A DNA stretch of 64,000 bases from positions 1 to 64,000 of the forward strand of contig JAWKPF010000008.1 in NCBI GenBank assembly GCA_041390825.1. Reading direction: 5' to 3'. The notes beneath the pieces were generated by a model. That model saw nothing but the letters and a program-made list of their open reading frames with translations, did no database searches and was not told the origin of the DNA. Position 1 is the stretch's first letter, and the number at the start of each line of letters is the position of its first letter. The translations under genes and the position numbers were made by a program. This DNA is from Thermomicrobiales bacterium. Its GTDB lineage: Bacteria > Chloroflexota > Chloroflexia > Thermomicrobiales > UBA6265. Below, piece after piece: positions 26,907 to 36,379 of the stretch.

Positions 26907-27486
26907 ATATCCGCTTTCGCCGGAGATGATCGAGGCGCTGGGCCAACTGAAAGAGCTGCCACGATCCGGCTGGCTCGACCGGGATATTCCGGCTGCGGAG
27001 GTCGAATCGGTCGCGGATCACTCGTTTGGGGTGGCGTTGCTGGCGTGGCTGCTCGCGCCGGACGATCTCGACCGGGCACGGGTGGTGGAACTGGCGTTGT
27101 TGCACGATCTGGCGGAATCGGCGGCCGGCGACGCGACTCCCTATGACCGCGGCTTCCTGGGCAGTCTCGACCCTGAAATGCGCCGCGACTGGTTGAACCA
27201 GCGGCATATTCGGGGTGATGCACAGCAGGCAGCCAAGCATGCCCGGGAAACCGCCGCCATCGAAACACTGGCCGCTACGCTGTCACTCGACCGCCGAGAC
27301 CAGCTGCTGGCGGACTGGGCGGAGCTGAGCGCCCGTTCCACGCCGGAAGCGCGCTTCGTCAAAGAGATGGACGTGCTAGAGACCTATCTGCAATCGCGCC
27401 GCTACCTGGAGCGGTATCCTGACGCGCCGATGGAATCGTTTGCCCTCGAGGCGCGCGAACTGCTGGGTGACGACACCACCCTCTGA
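26899..27486 (+). CDS. HD-domain phosphohydrolase (YfbR-like)
   Basis: 195 residues from ATG 26899 (MARYPLSPEM), inside the last codons of the dienelactone hydrolase; ATG 26881 would add six residues. HD metal ligands are visible: His in SVADHSFGVA, HD in LALLHDLAES, and a later Asp in KEMDVLETY. The layout fits HD proteins that act as 5'-deoxynucleotidases or related phosphatases. The third gene of the set is threonine synthase. Confidence 0.75.
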   Translation: MARYPLSPEMIEALGQLKELPRSGWLDRDIPAAEVESVADHSFGVALLAWLLAPDDLDRARVVELALLHDLAESAAGDATPYDRGFLGSLDPEMRRDWLNQRHIRGDAQQAAKHARETAAIETLAATLSLDRRDQLLADWAELSARSTPEARFVKEMDVLETYLQSRRYLERYPDAPMESFALEARELLGDDTTL

Positions 27487-27497
27487 AGGAACCACGA

Positions 27498-28628
27498 GTG
27501 ACCTGGACATGCGACGCGGTGCTCATCGACCGCGCGGGACGGAACTATCCGCTGGACGATGCCCGTTGGCGTGGAGATGACGGCTCGCCGCTGCACGTGA
27601 GCCCGCTGCCGGGTCTCGATCCGAGCCAGATCGAGCGCGAAGACCGTTCCATCTGGCGCTATCGGGCGGCGATTCCGGTCGATCCAGCACACCGCGTCTC
27701 GATGGGCGAAGGGTGCACTCCGCTGGTCGAGAAGCACTGGAGCGGCGTTCCGGTTCGTTTCAAATTGGAGTGGTTCAACCCAACTGGCAGTTTCAAGGAT
27801 CGGGGCGTGTCGGTGATGCTCTCGCACCTTGCCGGGCAGGGCGCGGCCCGTGTGCTGGAGGACAGTTCTGGCAATGGTGGCGCGGCGGTCGCTGCCTATG
27901 CCGCCGCGGCCGGGATCGCTGCCAAGATCATCGTGCCAGCGGCAACCTCGCCAGCGAAGATCCTGCAATCGCGCGCCTACGGGGCTGACATCGAACTGGT
28001 GGGAGGCACGCGCGATCAGGTCTCGGACGAGGCGATCCGGCAGTCGGCCGAGATTCCCTATGCCAGTCACAACTGGCATCCGATGTTCTTGCAAGGCATC
28101 AAGTCGATCGCGTACGAGCTTTGGGAGGATCTCGCATTCGCCGCGCCGGACAATGTCGTGCTGGTCGCCGGAGCGGGAAGCCTGGTGCTGGGATGCGACA
28201 TGGGGTTCCAGGAACTGATGACGGCTGGCCAGATCGACCGGTTGCCGCGTTTGCTGGTTGGGCAGCCGGAAGCATGGGCGACGATTGCCGACACGTGTCA
28301 TGGAATTCCGGTCGACGCATGCCGCGCGCGTATCCCGACGATCGCCGAAGGCGCCTCGATTGCGCGTCCAGTTCGCTTGCCGGAAGCGGTGGCGGCGATC
28401 CGCCGGTCGAACGGCGCCGCTATTGGTGTCTCAGACGATGAGATTCGCGTTGCGACGCGGCAGCTTGCCGCGCTTGGGCTCTATGCGGAGCCGACCAGCG
28501 CGGTCGCCGCGGCGGCGCTGACCCGCTACCTCGCCGACGGTACGATCCGCGCGGGTGAATCGACCGCGGTGGTGCTCACTGGTTCGGGACTGAAATCGGC
28601 GGAGAAGATGGCCAGTGTCTTCGCCTGA
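27498..28628 (+). CDS. thrC: Threonine synthase
   Basis: 376 residues, GTG 27498 with GAAGGA just upstream. A PLP fold-type II enzyme: the lysine is Lys100 in NPTGSFKDRG, then EDSSGNGGAAVAAYAA (phosphate loop) and VVLVAGAGSLVLG, ending with GLYAEPTSAVAAAAL. The early residues (RYRAAIPV.. MGEGCTPLV) match threonine synthases rather than serine dehydratases. It converts O-phosphohomoserine to threonine. The C-terminus is shorter than the E. coli type, as in Gram-positives and Chloroflexota. Confidence 0.85.
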   Translation: MTWTCDAVLIDRAGRNYPLDDARWRGDDGSPLHVSPLPGLDPSQIEREDRSIWRYRAAIPVDPAHRVSMGEGCTPLVEKHWSGVPVRFKLEWFNPTGSFKDRGVSVMLSHLAGQGAARVLEDSSGNGGAAVAAYAAAAGIAAKIIVPAATSPAKILQSRAYGADIELVGGTRDQVSDEAIRQSAEIPYASHNWHPMFLQGIKSIAYELWEDLAFAAPDNVVLVAGAGSLVLGCDMGFQELMTAGQIDRLPRLLVGQPEAWATIADTCHGIPVDACRARIPTIAEGASIARPVRLPEAVAAIRRSNGAAIGVSDDEIRVATRQLAALGLYAEPTSAVAAAALTRYLADGTIRAGESTAVVLTGSGLKSAEKMASVFA

Positions 28629-28684
28629 GCTTCTGCCGGGTTGTACTGGCGGCAAGACCTCAGGTCGATGCGTTTGGTGTTTTC

Positions 28685-28790
28685 GCACCTGGTCCAGAGT
28701 CAAGGGTCCAGGGTCCAGAGTCCAGAGTCAAGGGTCCAGAGCCCAGAGAGAGGATGTCTCGCCTGACTCTGGGCCCCGGACTCAGGACTT
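28685..28790. repeat. GTCCAG/GTCAAGG tract, longest copy
   Basis: GGTCCAGAGTCAAGGGTCCA is repeated with small changes up to about 28750 and then partly mirrored by CCTGACTCTGGGCCCCGGAC near 28762-28785, so a hairpin can form. It fills nearly all of the 167-base gap between convergent genes. Confidence 0.55.
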
Positions 28791-28795
28791 CACGA

Positions 28796-29362
28796 TCAGC
28801 CTGCCGGTGTCGCGCTGGCGTCGGCGTCGTCCTCGAAGACAAAATCGATCAACTGCAGATTGCCCGATTGCACGGTCGACTGGACGAGATAGAACGGATC
28901 GGTGACTTCGGCTTCGCCGTCGTTGCCAACTGCAAGCTGGAACGAGTCGGAGCCGGTGCCAATAGGACCGCCATCGACGAGCGTGACATCGAAGGGGTGG
29001 ACACCTTTGTTGTTGACCGAGCAGGTGCCGGTCATCTGGCGGGTGGTCGCTTCCGCGCCTTCCAGCGGACCGTAGGCGGTGATCGAGATGCTTTCGATCG
29101 TCATGGAGGCGGTGACATCGAGATAGCTGAGCGATCCGAAGAAGATCGGTGTGTCGCTTCCCTCGACGGAGAATTGCGAACCGAACACCGAGAACTCTCC
29201 CGGCCCTTCGCTGTCCGTCGTGACCGAGCCTCCTCCGGCGATTCCGCCGCCAGACTGAATCACGCGCGCGGCCACGCCGTTACGCGGCATCAATCCAACG
29301 GCCGCCAAGGCAGCAGCCCCGGAGAGAACCAGCGTTCGGCGATTGGTCGAAATCGTAGACAT
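28796..29362 (-). CDS. Tat-exported protein of unknown function
   Basis: 188 residues from ATG 29362 (GAAAGGAAG upstream). Leader NRRTLVLSGAAALAAVGLM is of the twin-arginine type. The mature part is rich in Gly, Ser, Thr and acidic residues and reads like a beta-sandwich (FSVFGSQFSVEGSDTPIFFG, TASMTIESISITAYGPLEG, FQLAVGN). No catalytic motif or anchor is visible. The region upstream holds the LAL regulator, in the same orientation. Confidence 0.7.
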   Translation of the reverse strand: MSTISTNRRTLVLSGAAALAAVGLMPRNGVAARVIQSGGGIAGGGSVTTDSEGPGEFSVFGSQFSVEGSDTPIFFGSLSYLDVTASMTIESISITAYGPLEGAEATTRQMTGTCSVNNKGVHPFDVTLVDGGPIGTGSDSFQLAVGNDGEAEVTDPFYLVQSTVQSGNLQLIDFVFEDDADASATPAG

Positions 29363-29469
29363 CGAGCTTCCTTTCAATTACGCAGCACACGATTAGTCGC
29401 CAGGAACAATCCCACTTCCCACTGCCTACGCTATCACGGGGATGTGACGGTGTATATCGGTAAGATGCA

Positions 29470-32289
29470 CTACTTCGACACGATGCCTTGTCCGACGGCC
29501 CAAACCGAAAGCTCGGTCCGGTTGGCCGATCCGGTCTTGGCGAACATGTTGCGCATGTGAGCATTGACCGTGCGCGGCGAGATGAACAGCAGGTCGCTGA
29601 TCTCTTTGTCTGAGTGACCCTGCACCGCCAGTTTGAGCACTTCCATCTCGCGCTCGGTGATACCGGCGGGGTAGGTCGCCGGCCCCAATCTCTGCTGAAT
29701 CGCTGCTTGCAAGCTCGCGGCGCGCTCCTGCCAGTAGGGCATTGCCAGCCGTTCGAACTCCGCATGCGCGGCGCTAACAAGCGCAAGCGCGCGCTCGAGG
29801 TCGTGCCGGTCGCGCTCGGACAGCCAGGCGCCCTGATCGTAGCTGGCGATGGCGGCAAGCGGGACTTGCCCCGAGGCTTCCAACTGCGCGCGGGCGAGCG
29901 CAAACGCGGCCTCGGCTTCTTCGGATCGATCGAGGAGCGCGTTCATGCGCGCCTGGCTCAGCGCCAGGGAGGTCTGCGGGTAGTCCTGAATGCCATTCTC
30001 GACCATGCGGCTCAAGAGCCGCCGGTAGCGCGGGGCCGATTCACGGTCTCTCAGGTTCCAGATCGCCAACGCTGCAAACGCGACCGATCCGTTGTGGTTG
30101 GGCGCGTCGAGCGGCATCCGCTCCAGCAACGGTGTCAGCGCGGTCATCGTTGCCCGGGCGCGATCGGGTAGTCCGGCTTCCGTAGCTGCAAATGCTCCCA
30201 CCGCGGCGAAAAAGGGGCCAAGCAGCGACGCTGCTTCACCCGGTCCGAGCGCGGGATCGTCGGCGAATGCGATCCAGAACGCGCTCAGCCGATCGAAATC
30301 GCCTCCGAGATAGCAGGCGCGCGCGGTCGCCATCTCCATCGAGAAGAGCTCCGGACGTCGTCCAGGCCCCAGACGTGTGAGGAGGTCGTTGGCTCTCCGC
30401 TCGGTCGCACGGGACCGGCGCAGCTCGCCGAGCGCGATCTCGATGAGGGCGCGCTGATTGAGCGCTTGCGCTTGCCAGGCGACGGCTCCGTGCCGCTCAG
30501 CCAAGGCTTCGATCTCGTTCCAGACGCGTAACGCATCCCGAAACGCTCCATGACGATATTGCAGGTCGTTGCCGACCACGGTGAGCGCGTGCATGCGGGC
30601 ATAGGGATTGCGGAATCCGCGCCCAAGGGAAAGAAGCGCGTCGGTCTCGGAACGTGTGCGGCTGTCGAACGATTCGAAAGAGCGGGCCTTGTCTTCTTCG
30701 GAACCCTTGGCGCGCGCAATGGCGATGGCTTCCGGGTCGTATCCCGTCCAGCTTCCCGCACGAATACCACTGCGGGAGATCGGTTCGACTGGCTCGAGCA
30801 CGAACGAGAGGCGCGCCCAGCCGAGACCGCGCTGGGTTCGCACGCGTTCGAGGCCAAGTTGCACCAGCGGGGTCCATTGGTCCGGGGTTGCCCCGGCGCG
30901 GTGCTTGAGCGCGACGGCGATCGAGGCCGAGAAGTCGGCGATTTCGTCAGGGTCGACATTTGCGCGTTCCATGGCCGCAATCGCCTGCCAGGCCGTTGCG
31001 AGCGCGGGTTCGATCTGCAGCGATTCGGCTTGCGCGAGCGCCAATCCGCGGAGAAGCTCGTCCCGGCGGATGTCGTCGAGGTCGCTGAGATCGAGCGCGA
31101 ATTGCAGGAACGTGGCCGCTTGCCCGTGCGAGCCGGCATCGCGCGCGTCGTCGGCCGCTTCGAGCGCGAACGGCACACCGGCAGCCGCGCCGGGAAGCGA
31201 TCTGGAGCGGTGGTAGAGCGAAGCGATCTCGCCTGGCTGGTTGCCGCGCGGGTCTTCGGCGAGGAATTCGGCGATGCGCCGCCGCTCGCGCACCAGGCGC
31301 GCTGGTTGCCAATTGGCCAGTACCGCTTGCCGCACGATGGCATGGGCGAACACGATCTCGTCGAGCCCTCGCCCCGGCTGCAGGAAGCCCTGCACGGTGG
31401 CCTCGTCGCACGCTTCGATGATCTCGTCGTCCGGAAGATCGATCAGAGCGGCCAGCGTTGCGACATCGAATCCATCCTCAAAGATCGCGCCGGTGGCCAG
31501 CACGCGTTGGGTTGGTTCGGTCAGAGCATCGATTCGCTGGCCGATTGCCTGCCGCAGTGCAAGCGGGACACCGGAGTCGTCTGATCCTGGGTGCTGCGCC
31601 GATGGCGGTTCGCTGGCCAGCATTTCCCCGGCGGCGAGCGCGAACAGCGGATTGCCATTGGTTTCGGCCAACACACGGTCGATTTGACCGGACGTTGCGT
31701 CCGGAAGGAGCCGTTCGAGCTGATCACGGTCGAGACCGCCCAAGGTAATGTCGAGCACGTCTGCTTCGCGGCGCAACTGGCCGAGCATCTTGCCAAGGGG
31801 CAGGTGAGGCGCAGCCGCACCGGATCGATAGGTGCCGGTGATGAGCAGGCCACTGTGTGTGGCGCCGAACGCGACATGCCGCAGGAGATCCAGACTGGCT
31901 GGTTGGGCCCAGTGGAGGTCTTCGAGCACCAGCAGCGCGGGCGCTCGGCGGATCGCGGCGAGAAGATGCCGCAGCACGCGGTCGTGGACGTGTGCCTGAC
32001 GGTCGTCCGGAGACAAGTCGTCGGGTGACTGGAAGAGCGCCGCGCTTCCGCCGTCGAACCCATCCAGGGCCTCGATCCAGGGGGCATAGGGTCCGGCCCA
32101 TGCGGCTTCCGGGGTGCGTCCCCACAGCACGGCAATGCCGCGGGATTCGGCCGCGGAACGCAGCTCGCCAGCCAGGGTGGTCTTGCCGATCCCGGCTTCT
32201 CCTCCGATGAGCGCAACGGAGCCACGACCGGACTGGGTGCGTTCGAGCGCGCGAATGAGCGCGTCGAGTTCGTCAATGCGTCCGATCAT
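29470..32289 (-). CDS. LuxR-family AAA regulator (LAL/MalT-like)
   Basis: About 939 residues from ATG 32289 (MIGRIDELDAL); TTG/GTG starts 9-12 bases upstream are possible. An N-terminal ATPase domain has Walker A GGEAGIGKTT near residue 34 and Walker B ALLVLEDLHW. A long TPR-like helical region fills the centre (residues about 350-860). The C-terminal 65 residues are a LuxR HTH (ITEREMEVLKLAVQGHSDKE, then ISPRTVNAHM). Members are ATP-dependent transcription activators that respond to small molecules; no target can be named, although the exported protein downstream is a candidate. Confidence 0.86.
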   Translation of the reverse strand: MIGRIDELDALIRALERTQSGRGSVALIGGEAGIGKTTLAGELRSAAESRGIAVLWGRTPEAAWAGPYAPWIEALDGFDGGSAALFQSPDDLSPDDRQAHVHDRVLRHLLAAIRRAPALLVLEDLHWAQPASLDLLRHVAFGATHSGLLITGTYRSGAAAPHLPLGKMLGQLRREADVLDITLGGLDRDQLERLLPDATSGQIDRVLAETNGNPLFALAAGEMLASEPPSAQHPGSDDSGVPLALRQAIGQRIDALTEPTQRVLATGAIFEDGFDVATLAALIDLPDDEIIEACDEATVQGFLQPGRGLDEIVFAHAIVRQAVLANWQPARLVRERRRIAEFLAEDPRGNQPGEIASLYHRSRSLPGAAAGVPFALEAADDARDAGSHGQAATFLQFALDLSDLDDIRRDELLRGLALAQAESLQIEPALATAWQAIAAMERANVDPDEIADFSASIAVALKHRAGATPDQWTPLVQLGLERVRTQRGLGWARLSFVLEPVEPISRSGIRAGSWTGYDPEAIAIARAKGSEEDKARSFESFDSRTRSETDALLSLGRGFRNPYARMHALTVVGNDLQYRHGAFRDALRVWNEIEALAERHGAVAWQAQALNQRALIEIALGELRRSRATERRANDLLTRLGPGRRPELFSMEMATARACYLGGDFDRLSAFWIAFADDPALGPGEAASLLGPFFAAVGAFAATEAGLPDRARATMTALTPLLERMPLDAPNHNGSVAFAALAIWNLRDRESAPRYRRLLSRMVENGIQDYPQTSLALSQARMNALLDRSEEAEAAFALARAQLEASGQVPLAAIASYDQGAWLSERDRHDLERALALVSAAHAEFERLAMPYWQERAASLQAAIQQRLGPATYPAGITEREMEVLKLAVQGHSDKEISDLLFISPRTVNAHMRNMFAKTGSANRTELSVWAVGQGIVSK

Positions 32290-32402
32290 GAGCGGCACCA
32301 ATCAATTCCACTGGTCCTGAACAAAGCGACGGATCTCTCCCGGTTGGCATCTCTCCCGATTCAGGGAGTGATGGGGAACGGTTCAGCGCGCCAGAAGCCC
32401 CC

Positions 32403-32430
32403 TTCCTTCTCCCAGGTTTGGGAGAAGGAA
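32403..32430. repeat. 12-bp perfect stem-loop in intergenic region
   Basis: TTCCTTCTCCCA and TGGGAGAAGGAA flank a GGTT loop, extended by CCCC and GGGG on the outside. A smaller stem TCTCCC/GGGAGT lies at about 32351-32371. The 230-base gap between the LAL gene and the LarA-like gene has no gene. The element may be a terminator of the LarA-like gene or a REP-like repeat. Confidence 0.6.
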
Positions 32431-32528
32431 CGGGGTTGGGGGATGGTTGAGGGTCGAATTGCCGCCCACGACGAATCCGCCAGGCACGCGAGGCGACATA
32501 ACGCCATCGCGCGATAGCGTAGTGGACC

Positions 32529-33824
32529 CTAGAAAGCTCCCAACATGCCGTTGTCATCGAATGCAAGCGGGACCGGGTCGGTGAGTTGCTCGACACGGCC
32601 CGAGGCGAGCATCTGCGGCAGCAGCGGTTCGCTGATCCAGAACTCTTCCACATCCTTGGTGTTCTTGATCCTGGCGATCTTGGCGGTTTCGGCCTCGGTG
32701 CGCAACGCGCTCCCGATGGCGAAGTAGATCGCCTGGCGGTCGTTATCGACGACCATCGGCAACTGGCCACCCGCGGGATATTTCGAGGTGATGACGTTCA
32801 TATAGGTGGAGACCGGGTCGAGCTTGTCCGCCAACTGGCGCAGCACGAAATCGCCCAGACCGACACCCGTGGCGTTGCCTTCGGTGTCCGCAGTCAAATC
32901 GCGGAAGATCACGCGGTGGATCTCGGGCTTGGGATTGATCTCGTTCTTGAGAATCTCGCCCGAAACATCGCGATTGATGACGTTCGGGTCCGCCCCGTCG
33001 CCGCTGATGTTCTTGCCGATCTCGTCGACCAGCAGGATGTCGATCTTCTCGCCGGGGAGACGCCCCAGCCATTCACGCGCCAGCTTGAGCAGCTCTTTTT
33101 CCCGTTCGAGCATTCCCTTGGCCGGCACCGCTTCGATGATGGCCGAATGACCGTAGCCGTTTTCGACGATGGCGATGCCGAAGGGGATGTTGACGTGACT
33201 GAGCGTCGAGAGCCCGACAGCCGGAATGAGCGTGTGGAACTCCGGGAACCCGCGGGAATGGAAGGTGTCGGCTCCCTTCTGCTTGCCCATGCCGATGGCG
33301 ATCATCTTCATGAGGCCGGATTCGATCGGGCCGTAGAAGTCGGTATGCGGTTTGACGCGGCAGACCGGGATGACAGCGTCGGCTTCCTCATAGGCAATGC
33401 GGTCGAAGTAGACCGGCACGTCGTCTTCCACGATGCCGAGGCGCACGGTGTCCATGGTGGCCTTGACCGGGCAGCCCATCGATTCGGGGTTGATGCCGTA
33501 GTGATCGAGGAGGTTCTTCTGGCCCTCGGGTGTGGCGCCTCCATGCGACCCCATGGCGGGGAAGACGAACGGTTCGCCGCCACGCAGCTTCACCTGGTCG
33601 ACCGTGGCCTTTACCGTCTCGGCGATGCGGTCGATGCCTCGGCTGCCGGCGCCGATCGCCACGCGCATACCGGGCTTGATGGTCTCGCCGATGCCCGGTC
33701 GCTGGAACTGCGCGGCCACAGCGGCGTCGACATCAGCGATTTCTTCGGCATAGAGTTTCTGCCGAACCTTGAGCCAGTTGGGCAGGGTGCCTCGTTCGAA
33801 TACCGATAGTCCTTCGAGCGCCAT
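32529..33824 (-). CDS. LarA-like lactate racemase-domain (DUF2088) protein
   Basis: 431 residues from ATG 33824 (MALEGLSVF), GAGGAA upstream. Family motifs are GAGSRGIDRIAE, GSHGGATPEGQKNLL (His), and VKPHTDFYGPIESGLMKMIA with His and the Lys region IGMGKQKGAD. In the LarA prototype these bind the pincer nickel cofactor and the 2-hydroxyacid. The lactate racemase accessory genes larB, larC and larE are not adjacent. Related proteins act on other 2-hydroxyacids, so substrate is open. It is followed on the other strand by a GNAT gene. Confidence 0.78.
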   Translation of the reverse strand: MALEGLSVFERGTLPNWLKVRQKLYAEEIADVDAAVAAQFQRPGIGETIKPGMRVAIGAGSRGIDRIAETVKATVDQVKLRGGEPFVFPAMGSHGGATPEGQKNLLDHYGINPESMGCPVKATMDTVRLGIVEDDVPVYFDRIAYEEADAVIPVCRVKPHTDFYGPIESGLMKMIAIGMGKQKGADTFHSRGFPEFHTLIPAVGLSTLSHVNIPFGIAIVENGYGHSAIIEAVPAKGMLEREKELLKLAREWLGRLPGEKIDILLVDEIGKNISGDGADPNVINRDVSGEILKNEINPKPEIHRVIFRDLTADTEGNATGVGLGDFVLRQLADKLDPVSTYMNVITSKYPAGGQLPMVVDNDRQAIYFAIGSALRTEAETAKIARIKNTKDVEEFWISEPLLPQMLASGRVEQLTDPVPLAFDDNGMLGAF

Positions 33825-33961
33825 TGCCGGGTTCCTCATATGGTGGCATCGTCTGGGAAGTCGCGACGGGCTCCCGACGACTGGGCAAATCCCGCGATCT
33901 GTCCATACTGGCCGCAGGGCGAGCGATTGTCAACGTTCTTATGAAAGAGAAAGTGGAAGCG

Positions 33962-34426
33962 ATGCGACTGCGAACCGTCGACCCCGGCCCGGACCGGGAG
34001 GCCAACCTGCCAATGCTCTTGTTGGCCGACGAGTCGGAGCAGCAAGTGCGCAGCTATCTGCAGAAGGGCATTCTCTATGTCGCGTCGCAGGACGGCGAAG
34101 ATGTGGGCGTGGTGCAGGCGATCCCGTTTCTGCTCTCATCGGTCGAGTTGCGCGCGGTGGCGGTGATACCGGAGAAGCGGCAACGGGGACTCGGCCGAGA
34201 GATGCTGCGGCGGGTGCTTTCCGACCTCAACGGGCGAGGGTATAGCCGGGTAACGGTGGGTACGGGGAATTCGAGCATCGCCCAGATCGCTTTCTATCAG
34301 AAGTCCGGTTTCCGCATGTGGCGGATCGAACAGGACTACTTTTCTCCTGAGAAGGGCTACCCGGAGGGATTGGAGGAAAACGGCATCCCTCTACGCGACA
34401 TGCTCTGGTTCGAGCGTACAAGCTGA
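33962..34426 (+). CDS. GNAT family N-acetyltransferase
   Basis: 154 residues from ATG 33962 with GTGGAAG upstream; ATG 33941 has no site. The acetyl-CoA motif is VIPEKRQRGLGREMLRR, with a GYSRVTVGTGNSS strand and IAQIAFYQKSGFRMWRI before the end. It is a cytoplasmic acetyltransferase of unknown substrate. It lies divergently next to the LarA-like gene and 210 bases before the dipeptide-type binding protein. Confidence 0.75.
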   Translation: MRLRTVDPGPDREANLPMLLLADESEQQVRSYLQKGILYVASQDGEDVGVVQAIPFLLSSVELRAVAVIPEKRQRGLGREMLRRVLSDLNGRGYSRVTVGTGNSSIAQIAFYQKSGFRMWRIEQDYFSPEKGYPEGLEENGIPLRDMLWFERTS

Positions 34427-34636
34427 ATTCGCGTTCCTCGAGGTTCCAAAAAGAATGTCTCATTGTGAGTGGCGAACATGCTGCGCTACCATGCCGCCAT
34501 TCCATGGGACACAGGGCGTGTCCCGGAGAGTTCGCGTGAAGCAGGCCTGTATGTTGGCCGTTTCGCTGAACCGGGTGCAGTCACCTTGATGTGCCTGTGT
34601 CCGAATTCCAACTGCAGCGAGAAGGAGTCGATCTCG

Positions 34637-36289
34637 ATGTCGTTCGAACCACCGATCAAGACGCGGATCCAACCTCGGGATGCGCGTTTGGCCGAGCGCC
34701 AATGGGCAGAGTGGCAGACTAGCCGTCGATCGCTGATCAAGATGGGAGCATTGGGCGGCGCGGGGCTCGCCGCCGCGGGACTCATGCCGCGAGTCGTGCC
34801 TGTCAGCCATGCGGGTGCGCAAGAATCAGAACCAATGATGGGCGGTACGCTCTCGATGAGTCTCGCTGATTCTGATGCGACGACGTTCGATCCGCCTCTT
34901 CCAGTCGACAACATGGCGATCTGGACGATGCTGCTCTTCTACGACCAGCTCGTGCGCGCCAACGCTGATGGCAGCGCAGTCGAGCCGGGACTCGCAGAAT
35001 CCTGGTCGGCAGACGAGGCTGGCACGCAGTACACCTTCAATCTACGTGATGCGACCTTCCACGATGGTTCGCCGGTCAAAGCATCCGATGTCGTGTTTAG
35101 CCTGATGCGCCTGAAGAGCCTGGAAGACGGGCCGTGGGCGTTCATCTACGTCGCAATCGACTCAGTCGAAGCTCCAGACGACAAGACGGTGCTGATCAAT
35201 CTGTCGCAACCGTGGGCGCCGCTCGAGGCAGACCTGGCAATGTTCTGCGCTTCGATCATTCCCCAGGCTCTGGTGGAAGCGCAAGGAGACGAGTTCTTTC
35301 AGCACCCGATCGGGAGTGGTGCGTTCAAGTTCGTGTCCTGGGAAAAAGACCAGGAGATCGTTCTCGAGCGGAATCCAGATTGGTGGGACACGGGTAAACC
35401 GTATCTCGATGGGGTCACCTTCAAAGTGCTGCCGGATTCGAATGCCCGCATGCTTCAGTTCCAGGGAGGCGAGCTCGATATCGCCACCAGCGTGCCGTTC
35501 AATCAACTCGAATCGTTGGAAGCAAATCCCGATGCCCTGGTTGTGCGCGATGCAGTAGCCCGGTTCGACCAGATCCTGCTGAATACGCGGGTTGCTCCGC
35601 TCGATGATGTCAAGGTTCGCCAAGCGATTAACTACGCGATCGACAAGCAGTCCATCATCGACAATGTGTTGTTCGGCAATGGCGAAGTCGCCAACAGCTT
35701 CCTACCGAAGATGAACGGGCACGACGATGCCCTGCCGCCGTATCCATATGATGTTGAAAAGGCGAAGGAATTGCTGGCCGGCACGGCGGCGGAGAACGGC
35801 TTCGAGCTGGATCTCATCGTTGGCGCTGGAGATTCGGTCGAAGCGCAGGTCGTCCAACTCGTGGCCGCAGCGCTGGCCGAGATTGGCGGAAAGATCACTA
35901 TCTCGCAACTCGATGGGGCGAGCATGCTGGACGCTGTCTACGGCCCGGATCACGCGTTCCAGATGTCGAAGGCGTACTACACGACCGATATCATCGATCC
36001 GGATGAGATCACGGCATTCGTGGCTGGCAGCGAAGGGGCTATTGCCGCGGCCGCCAATTTCGCCGATCCGAAAGTCGACGAATTGGTCAAGTCGTCGCAA
36101 ACCGAGTTCGATCCTGAAAAGCGACAGGAGATCTACAACGAGATCCAGAAGCTCGTGCAGGAAGCGGCGTATATGGTCTATCTCTACTATCCATCGGGTG
36201 CAACGGCCGTCCGGTCGGCAATCGAGAATTTCAGCATTTCGCCGACGGGCAATTACCGCCTCTACGAGGTTTGGCGCACTGACGTCTAG
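34637..36289 (+). CDS. Dipeptide/oligopeptide-type ABC substrate-binding protein
   Basis: 550 residues, ATG 34637 with AAGGAG upstream. The leader SRRSLIKMGALGGAGLAAAG is of the twin-arginine type, ending in AGAQE. The mature protein has the SBP_bac_5 features: LSMSLADSDATTFDP, LAESWSADEAGTQYTFNLRD, FHDGSPVKASDVVFSL, RVAPLDDVKVRQAINYAID, and the closing QEAAYMVYLYYPSG. It captures peptides or nickel/opine-type solutes and delivers them to the two permeases that follow. Confidence 0.87.
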   Translation: MSFEPPIKTRIQPRDARLAERQWAEWQTSRRSLIKMGALGGAGLAAAGLMPRVVPVSHAGAQESEPMMGGTLSMSLADSDATTFDPPLPVDNMAIWTMLLFYDQLVRANADGSAVEPGLAESWSADEAGTQYTFNLRDATFHDGSPVKASDVVFSLMRLKSLEDGPWAFIYVAIDSVEAPDDKTVLINLSQPWAPLEADLAMFCASIIPQALVEAQGDEFFQHPIGSGAFKFVSWEKDQEIVLERNPDWWDTGKPYLDGVTFKVLPDSNARMLQFQGGELDIATSVPFNQLESLEANPDALVVRDAVARFDQILLNTRVAPLDDVKVRQAINYAIDKQSIIDNVLFGNGEVANSFLPKMNGHDDALPPYPYDVEKAKELLAGTAAENGFELDLIVGAGDSVEAQVVQLVAAALAEIGGKITISQLDGASMLDAVYGPDHAFQMSKAYYTTDIIDPDEITAFVAGSEGAIAAAANFADPKVDELVKSSQTEFDPEKRQEIYNEIQKLVQEAAYMVYLYYPSGATAVRSAIENFSISPTGNYRLYEVWRTDV

Positions 36290-36379
36290 CGTGCGAATCG
36301 CAGCTGGTGGAGTGTCGAACCCGGCACTCCACCAGTCGCTACCTGGTCTCTTGTCGCCTGATCGTCCCGGATTCGCTCC

